Below are positions 58,716 to 64,000 of a stretch of 64,000 nucleotides of DNA, one piece after another. Position 1 is the first letter of the stretch. Every line of letters starts with the position of its first letter. The notes under the pieces are model-generated. The model saw only the letters and a program-made list of their open reading frames with translations. It was not told the origin of the DNA and made no database searches. The stretch spans positions 62,509-126,508 of the forward strand of contig NZ_QMIE01000011.1 of the NCBI RefSeq assembly GCF_007625075.1, read 5' to 3'. The translations under genes were made by a program, and so were the position numbers. Source of the DNA: Oceanidesulfovibrio indonesiensis (lineage in GTDB: Bacteria > Desulfobacterota > Desulfovibrionia > Desulfovibrionales > Desulfovibrionaceae).

Positions 58716-60899
58716 ATGGACGATTACCACGCGCACATGCATCATCGGCAGCCCATACGCCTCTTCGGCGCGCCCCTGCGCTACATCGAGCGCATGAAAT
58801 TCCGCAGCAAGATAGCCCTGGGCATCTCCACCATCGTGGTGCTCATGGCTGTGATATTCGCCGTGACCCTTGGCGAAATGTCCTCACGCGCCGTACTTAT
58901 CGAAGGCAGAAAACGTGGCCGCACCGTGGCGGAAAATCTCGCCATGCGGGCTGCGGAACCGCTCCTCGCCAGCGATTTCCTGCGGCTCAAGAACCTGGTG
59001 GATGAAGTCAAGAAGGTCTCCGCCGACATCGAGTACGCCTTCATCATGGACGAAAACGGCCATGTGCTGACACACACCTTCCCCGATGGCTTTCCCGTCG
59101 AGCTGGCAGGCGTCAACCCAATCACCGAGGACACGTTCTCTCTCGTCATCGTCGATACGGGCTCCGGCTATATCTACGACTTCGCCACCCCTGTGCGGCT
59201 CGCCGGCGCCAGCCTCGGCACGGTCCGGCTCGGCCTCTCCAGAGAACAGCTTCTGGAGCCTGTTTCGCGTCTCAATATGGCCGTCTTCGCCATCGCTTCC
59301 GTCTCACTTTTCATCGCCCTGCTCGCCGGACTGGCCTTCTCCCACCGCGTCACCCGTCGCATCAACCTGCTCAAGCAGCACGCCGAAAGCGTGGTGATGG
59401 GCAACCTGGACGTGCAGACCGCGCCGGAACCTCAGCGCCATTGCTGGGAATGCATGAACTGCAAGCTCGTTACCTGCCCGGCGTACGGCGACCCACTGCG
59501 CCGCTGCTGGTACATGGCCGGCCACCTGGACGACAACGTGCCCGACGAGTGTGTGGAATCCTGCCGGGACTGCATCATCTACCGCCAGAACGCCGGCGAC
59601 GAAATCCAGAACCTCGCCGAGGCCTTCGATGTGATGTCCGTCACCCTGAACACGCACATCAAGGAACTGCGCGAGGCCGAGTCCAACCTCAGGCGCCAGC
59701 AACAGCTCCTGCGCACCATCATAAACGTCACGCCGGACCTCGTGGCCCTGTTCGACAACAATCTGCGCTACATGTCCGTGAACAAGGCCTTTGCCGAATT
59801 CGTGCACCTGCCCGAATCGGAAATCATCGGCAAGACGGACGAGGACCTCTTTTCTGCCGAGGACGCCCGGCGTCGCACCTCCGAGGCGCGCATCGCCCTG
59901 GAATCCAACCAGGTGCGCAAGGCCGAGATCTCGCAGACCAGCGAGGGCGGCGAGCGCTGGTATCATGTGGTGTGGACGCCCGTGCGCGACTCCGAAGGCC
60001 GCACTGTGGGCCTGCTGCGCACCAGCCGCGACATGACCGAGGTGCGCGAATACCAGGAGCAACTGCTCCACTCCCAGAAGATGGAATCCCTCGGCAAACT
60101 GGCCGGCGGCGTTGCCCACGAGATCAATACCCCCCTCGGCGTCATTCTCGGCTACGCGCAGCTCCTGCAGGACGACGTGGAGCCCGACTCCCAAATCCAC
60201 AAGGATCTCGAAACTATCGAGAAACAGGCCAAGGTATGCCGGCAGATCGTTGCCGACCTGCTGGGCTTCTCCCGCCGCGCAGAGAGTTCCAAGCGTGAGA
60301 TGTGCCTGAACAACTCGGTCATGGAAGTCGTCACTCTGGTCTCCCACACTTTCAGCCTGGACCACGTGGAGATCATCACCGACATGGACGACCGCATGCC
60401 CATCATCTTCGGCGATCCGGAAAAGCTCAAGCAGGTCTGGATAAACTTGCTGAACAACGCCCGTGACGCCATGCACGAAACCGGCGGCGCCATCGTCGTC
60501 ATGACGCGCCTCTACACACCGCAACAGAAGGTCACCATCTGGTTCGCGGATACGGGTCCCGGCATCACGCCGGACACCATGCCCAAAATCTTCGATCCGT
60601 TTTTCTCCACCAAAGCCGTGGGAGAAGGCACGGGCCTCGGCCTGTCCGTCTCGTTCGGCATCATAGAGGACCACGACGGCTCCATCGACGCCGCAAGTCC
60701 TCTACCCGATTCATTTTTCGAGATACTCACTCCGGTGGCCAGAAAAAAGCTGCCGACGCCTGAGAAACGTGGACCGGGAACAGTATTCGTGGTGGACCTG
60801 CCGCTGGACCACGAGGAGTCCGTGGACACGCCGAGCGCACAGTCCATTTGCAAGCAGGAACACGAGAGCGAGAACGCCGTGACCACGGCCCATACCTGA
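58716..60899 (+). CDS. Membrane histidine kinase with a two-CW cysteine-rich region
   Basis: A 727-residue sensor kinase. Helices at about 32-52 and 184-206 flank a periplasmic sensor domain; HAMP follows. A cysteine-rich linker (about residues 240-290) has the pattern CWECMNC, CPAY, RRCWYM and CVESCRDC, the two-CW motif found after HAMP in deltaproteobacterial sensors. PAS spans about 335-440. The H-box GVAHEINTPL has His468. The ATPase domain shows NLLNNARDAM, DTGPGITPDT and GTGLGLSV. Cysteines may bind a metal or cluster for redox sensing. The start could be at 58689, overlapping the previous stop; neither ATG has a strong ribosome site, which suggests coupling to the binding-protein gene. 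Confidence 0.86.
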   Translation: MDDYHAHMHHRQPIRLFGAPLRYIERMKFRSKIALGISTIVVLMAVIFAVTLGEMSSRAVLIEGRKRGRTVAENLAMRAAEPLLASDFLRLKNLVDEVKKVSADIEYAFIMDENGHVLTHTFPDGFPVELAGVNPITEDTFSLVIVDTGSGYIYDFATPVRLAGASLGTVRLGLSREQLLEPVSRLNMAVFAIASVSLFIALLAGLAFSHRVTRRINLLKQHAESVVMGNLDVQTAPEPQRHCWECMNCKLVTCPAYGDPLRRCWYMAGHLDDNVPDECVESCRDCIIYRQNAGDEIQNLAEAFDVMSVTLNTHIKELREAESNLRRQQQLLRTIINVTPDLVALFDNNLRYMSVNKAFAEFVHLPESEIIGKTDEDLFSAEDARRRTSEARIALESNQVRKAEISQTSEGGERWYHVVWTPVRDSEGRTVGLLRTSRDMTEVREYQEQLLHSQKMESLGKLAGGVAHEINTPLGVILGYAQLLQDDVEPDSQIHKDLETIEKQAKVCRQIVADLLGFSRRAESSKREMCLNNSVMEVVTLVSHTFSLDHVEIITDMDDRMPIIFGDPEKLKQVWINLLNNARDAMHETGGAIVVMTRLYTPQQKVTIWFADTGPGITPDTMPKIFDPFFSTKAVGEGTGLGLSVSFGIIEDHDGSIDAASPLPDSFFEILTPVARKKLPTPEKRGPGTVFVVDLPLDHEESVDTPSAQSICKQEHESENAVTTAHT

Positions 60900-60927
60900 G
60901 CAATCTGCGACCACTTTCGGAGGAAAC

Positions 60928-61287
60928 ATGGCACGGATAATCGTACTGGACGACGTGAGCGACCAGGGAACACTGGTCAAACGCATATTGGAACGCAAGG
61001 GACATGAGGTGGCTGCATTCACCGAGGAGGAGGACGCCATCAGCTTTGCGGGTAAAACTCCCCCGGACCTCGCCATTCTGGACATCAAGCTGAAGAAGAT
61101 GACCGGTGTGGAGGTGCTGGAGGAAATCAAGAAGGTCGCACCGCAGGTCAAGGTGATAATGCTTACCGGATACCCCACGCTGGAAACGGCCCGGGAATCC
61201 GTCCGCCTCGGCGCTTCGGACTACTGCGTCAAACCCATTGACAAGGACGAGCTCGAAAGCAAGGTGGAGGAAGTGCTCGCCACATGA
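60928..61287 (+). CDS. Single-domain response regulator
   Basis: A 119-residue receiver. IIVLDDVSD forms the acidic pocket, ILDIKLKKMTG carries the phospho-acceptor Asp (about residue 52), MLTGYPTLE has the signalling Thr, and CVKPIDKDEL the Lys. There is no output domain. GGAGG precedes the ATG. It lies 28 bp after the kinase gene and is the likely phosphate acceptor, completing a binding-protein/kinase/receiver trio. The PEP-synthase-like gene follows beyond a repeat. Confidence 0.88.
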   Translation: MARIIVLDDVSDQGTLVKRILERKGHEVAAFTEEEDAISFAGKTPPDLAILDIKLKKMTGVEVLEEIKKVAPQVKVIMLTGYPTLETARESVRLGASDYCVKPIDKDELESKVEEVLAT

Positions 61288-61305
61288 TACGGCGTGTGTA
61301 CACGG

Positions 61306-61436
61306 GACTATTTCTGAGCGCACAAAGTGTTAAACATTTTGTCGTTCAAAGTTATAAGCACGGCCACGCAGAAAGCGGAGCCACGCGGCGAATGCCGCGG
61401 GAGCAGAACAATAGAATCACTCTGCTCTGAGTAAGA
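61306..61436. repeat. MITE-like dispersed repeat, copy 5
   Basis: It contains CTATTTCTGAGCGCAC, AACATTTTGTCG, AAGTTATAAGCACGGCC, the core CCACGCGGCGAATGCCGCGG and a right end TCTGCTCTGAGTAAGAA. It falls between the response-regulator stop and the PEP-synthase-like gene, about 20 bp before that gene's start. Confidence 0.65.
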
Positions 61437-61454
61437 ACAGCACGAACCAAACCC

Positions 61455-63974
61455 ATGCCCATCGGCCAACTCTTCAAACACTGGACCTACCAGGTCTTCG
61501 CGCCAGGCAGCCTGCTGCGGGCCAAGTATACGGCGTTCAAGTCCCTGCTGGAGCAGGACGACTACGCCATGCAGCGCATCGCCGACCTGGAGGAAATCCA
61601 CTACGGAGGCCGGCTTGTGGACTGGGCCATGATCCGCAGCCTCTGCGATGAGCTTTCCGGTTCCGTGGAGCAGTGCGTGCGCGAGCTCATGGAGATGAGC
61701 CCCACACGTTACATGGGTCTCATGGAGTTTTTCCGTAAGATTGATTTCTACGTTCGCATGGGCGTGGACCTGCCCGAACCGAACCTTGCACCGCCATACG
61801 TCATTCCCCTGGCCGGAGCCGCCGGAGACATCGCCCTCGCAGGCGGCAAGGCGGCGGCAATCGCCCGGGCCGCCGCACGGGTCCCCACACCGCCGGGCCT
61901 GGTGCTCACCACACGCGCCTTCGAGTACTTTCTGGAGACAGCCGCCCTGCGCGACCCGATCAAGGCGGCGCTCTCCCGCGTGGACCTCGCCGACTCCGAA
62001 ACCGTTCGCGTTGCGTCTCAAACCCTCGTCCCACTGGTGCGCAACGCCGAGATGCCCAAGGCTGCGGTCGAGGAACTGAAACGCGCGCTTCCCATCCTGG
62101 AGCAGGAAACGCGAGATATGGGACTGGCTCGCGACGACGCCGAGGTGCGCTTTGCCGTGCGTTCGTCGGGCGTATTCGAGGACGGCAGCCGTTCTTTCGC
62201 CGGCCAGTTCGAATCCGTGCTCAATGTCCCGGCATCCGGGCTGGTGGATGCCTGCAAGGAGGTCCTCGCCTCGCGCTACCATCAGTCCGCAATTGCTTAT
62301 CGCGTCAGGGCCGGGCTGGCCGACGAGGAAACGCCCATGGCCGTGCTCGTCATGCCCATGATCGACGCACGCAATGCCGGCGTGGTGCTCAGCCGGGACG
62401 CTTCCCGCGGCGGCGCCAGGCGCGCCGGCATCTACGTGGTGGATGGCCCGGGCCAGAGCCTGGTGGACGGCTCGCGCAGTGGCCTCACATACCAGGTGGA
62501 ACGCGACGAGAATGACGCCCTTTCCCTGGCGCCCACCACCACGCCGCCGCCTCTACTGCGAACCGGAGACAGCCTGCTGGATCTGGCGCGCTACGCCGTA
62601 AGGCTGGAGCAGGCCGCCGCTGAAGAGGAGAACGCCGAGGCACTGCCCCCGGCGCGTGAGATCGAATGGGTCGAGGACGTCTCGGGATCGCTCTGGGTGC
62701 TCCAGTCACGGCCATACGCAGGGCTCGAGGAGGTGGACAGCCGCCCCGCGAAGGAACCCGAAGACGTGCCGGACGCTCCAGTCCTGGCCGATCTGGAAGT
62801 AGCCGCCCCGGGCGCAGGCGCAGGCGTTGTGGTCCATGCCTTGGGCGTCCCGGAAACATCGCCTCCGGAAGGCGCCGTGCTCGTCACCGCCACCTTGCCG
62901 CCGCAGCTTGCCAGCTTCGTGCACTTGCTTTCCGGCGTTGTTTCCGGAGCAGGCAGCCGGGCCAGCCACCTCGCATCCGTGGCCCGGGAGCATGGATGTC
63001 CCGTATTCGTCTCGACCGATCAGGACCCTTTCGCCGCTCTGCCCGAGGGCTCAGAAGTCACGCTCTCGCACCGGCGCGGTCGCGGCCGGGTGCATGCCGG
63101 CAGACTGGAGGCCCTGGCCGGCGAGAAACGACCCGAGTTGCATCTGGAGGAAACCCCGGCGGGAAAGCGTCTGGCCGCCGTCATGCCCAGGATATCGCCG
63201 CTCAACCTGACGAATCCCGACTCTCTGGAATTCGCTCCCGAGCACTGCCGCTCTCTCCACGATCTCATCCGCTTCGTGCACGAGAAGTCCGTAGCCGAGA
63301 TGTTCTCTCTGGTGGACAAGGGCGGCCGCTCCATGACTCGATCCAAAAAGCTGAAGACCGACCTGCCCATCGTGCTCTACGTGCTGGACCTGGAAGGCGG
63401 TCTGTTCCCTTCCGCGGCGCAGAGCACGGAGATCACCCAGGACGACATCGCCAGCGTGCCGCTCTGGGCGGTCTGGTGGGGACTTTCCGACCAGGAGGCC
63501 GACTGGTCACAGGGCATGACCCATGTGGACTGGGCCGAGTTCGACCGCGTGAGCGCAGGCATCTTTTCCAAGGACGCCAAGTTCCTTGCGAGCTACGCCG
63601 TCATTTCCGCACACTACATGCACATGATGATCCGCTTCGGCTACCACTTCTCCGTGCTCGATTCCATGTGCGGTCCCGACGCCAAGAACAACTACATCAA
63701 CTTCCGATTCCAGGGCGGCGGCGCTCCATATGCACAGCGCCGGCGACGCCTGGAGTTCATCCGCCGCATCCTGTCCCATTACGAGTTCGAGATCGAAATC
63801 CGCGGCGACATGCTGGAAGCGCAGCTCAAACGGCAGAGCGAAGGCATGACCCAGCGCCGGCTCGCCATGCTCGGTTACCTCATGGCCGTAACCCGCCTGC
63901 TGGACATGGCGCTCGTGGACGATCAGGCCACGGAATCCGCACTGGCCACATTCCTCCGGAAAACGGACCGATGA
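61455..63974 (+). CDS. PEP-synthase-like protein with a non-standard C-terminal domain
   Basis: An 839-residue protein. A helical N-terminal region (about 1-115) precedes a PEP-synthase-like ATP-grasp domain (about 118-430: LAGAAGDIALAGGKAAAIARA, FAVRSSGVFEDGSRSFAGQFES, WVLQSRPYAGLE). The swivelling phosphohistidine domain holds His505 in GSRASHLASVAREHGCPVFV. The usual C-terminal TIM barrel that binds PEP/pyruvate is not present; instead ~300 residues with unfamiliar sequence occur (HDLIRFVHEKSVAEMFSLVD, FGYHFSVLDSMCGPDAKNN). The likely chemistry is ATP-driven phosphoryl transfer via His505 to an unknown acceptor. The ATG at 61455 has no strong ribosome site. Its stop overlaps a further start (ATGA). 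Confidence 0.78.
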   Translation: MPIGQLFKHWTYQVFAPGSLLRAKYTAFKSLLEQDDYAMQRIADLEEIHYGGRLVDWAMIRSLCDELSGSVEQCVRELMEMSPTRYMGLMEFFRKIDFYVRMGVDLPEPNLAPPYVIPLAGAAGDIALAGGKAAAIARAAARVPTPPGLVLTTRAFEYFLETAALRDPIKAALSRVDLADSETVRVASQTLVPLVRNAEMPKAAVEELKRALPILEQETRDMGLARDDAEVRFAVRSSGVFEDGSRSFAGQFESVLNVPASGLVDACKEVLASRYHQSAIAYRVRAGLADEETPMAVLVMPMIDARNAGVVLSRDASRGGARRAGIYVVDGPGQSLVDGSRSGLTYQVERDENDALSLAPTTTPPPLLRTGDSLLDLARYAVRLEQAAAEEENAEALPPAREIEWVEDVSGSLWVLQSRPYAGLEEVDSRPAKEPEDVPDAPVLADLEVAAPGAGAGVVVHALGVPETSPPEGAVLVTATLPPQLASFVHLLSGVVSGAGSRASHLASVAREHGCPVFVSTDQDPFAALPEGSEVTLSHRRGRGRVHAGRLEALAGEKRPELHLEETPAGKRLAAVMPRISPLNLTNPDSLEFAPEHCRSLHDLIRFVHEKSVAEMFSLVDKGGRSMTRSKKLKTDLPIVLYVLDLEGGLFPSAAQSTEITQDDIASVPLWAVWWGLSDQEADWSQGMTHVDWAEFDRVSAGIFSKDAKFLASYAVISAHYMHMMIRFGYHFSVLDSMCGPDAKNNYINFRFQGGGAPYAQRRRRLEFIRRILSHYEFEIEIRGDMLEAQLKRQSEGMTQRRLAMLGYLMAVTRLLDMALVDDQATESALATFLRKTDR

Positions 63975-64000
63975 CGTTCGCCATGACTCGCAAAAAAGAT
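63971..64000 (+). CDS. Possible start of the next gene, cut by window edge
   Basis: The ATG at 63971 overlaps the preceding stop (ATGA) and opens MTFAMTRKKD before the window ends. This is the usual form of translational coupling. Nothing can be said about the product. Confidence 0.35.
   Translation, partial: MTFAMTRKKD

Overview
The window reads as chromosomal DNA of a high-GC, Gram-negative sulfate-reducing deltaproteobacterium, most likely of the Desulfovibrionaceae. The grounds are the protein types (DsrE-like protein, SQR with DUF1641, DcrA-like heme chemoreceptor, multiheme cytochrome, two-CW sensor kinase) and the very high density of PAS histidine kinases. This is inferred from gene content; no rRNA or tRNA is present to confirm it. 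About 55 coding regions were found. No phage, CRISPR array or complete insertion sequence was seen.

Layout. 1-6.7 kb: end of a prepilin peptidase gene, a lone EcfT-type membrane protein, a Crp/Fnr regulator, a response regulator, a succinate-semialdehyde dehydrogenase and an HI0933-type flavoprotein. 6.9-18.3 kb: a large minus-strand sulfide module. A soluble PAS histidine kinase and an NtrC-type activator lie upstream of sqr. sqr is preceded by a good sigma-54 promoter (15001-15019) and a perfect 26-bp palindrome (15175-15200) placed like an activator site. Downstream of sqr follow DUF1641, a CheY-like regulator, a receiver-PAS-kinase fusion, a membrane kinase with a periplasmic c-heme motif, a DsrE-like protein and a metallo-hydrolase, with overlapping or short junctions and a terminator at 6811. 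18.6-24.4 kb: AraC regulator divergent from a monofunctional proline dehydrogenase, an alpha/beta hydrolase, a GmhB-type phosphatase fused to a degenerate nucleotidyltransferase domain, and an MFS transporter. 24.6-28.9 kb: amtB-glnB-glnD nitrogen module. 29.3-31.9 kb: glycine-betaine-type binding protein and permease with no ATPase gene beside them. 32.3-42.5 kb: an orphan membrane kinase, a thioesterase, a TVP38 membrane protein with a MerA-like oxidoreductase, a bacterial cereblon-like CULT protein, a heme-containing chemoreceptor and a tetraheme cytochrome. 42.9-53 kb: zinc-phospholipase-like protein, SLOG-like protein, DUF362 ferredoxin protein, DUF2007, acyltransferase-3, cupin, stand-alone LigD phosphoesterase, AlkA-like glycosylase, MscS channel and hisH-hisF. 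53-64 kb: a TonB-like/hydrolase fusion, a TSUP exporter with a small membrane protein, a PH-domain protein, a binding-protein/kinase/regulator trio and a PEP-synthase-like protein with an unusual C-terminus.

Two families of dispersed, palindromic intergenic repeats were recognised by eye. One is MITE-like, about 130 bp in its best copy, with about 22-bp terminal inverted repeats and five or six copies. The other is bounded by GGCTGTTGAA-like ends.

The most interesting items are the sigma-54/palindrome-controlled sulfide signalling operon, the CULT-domain protein with a complete tri-Trp cage, the MITE-like repeats at gene starts, the ATPase-less betaine transporter with a long leader, several enzymes lacking an expected catalytic residue, and a structured candidate RNA at 35473-35549.
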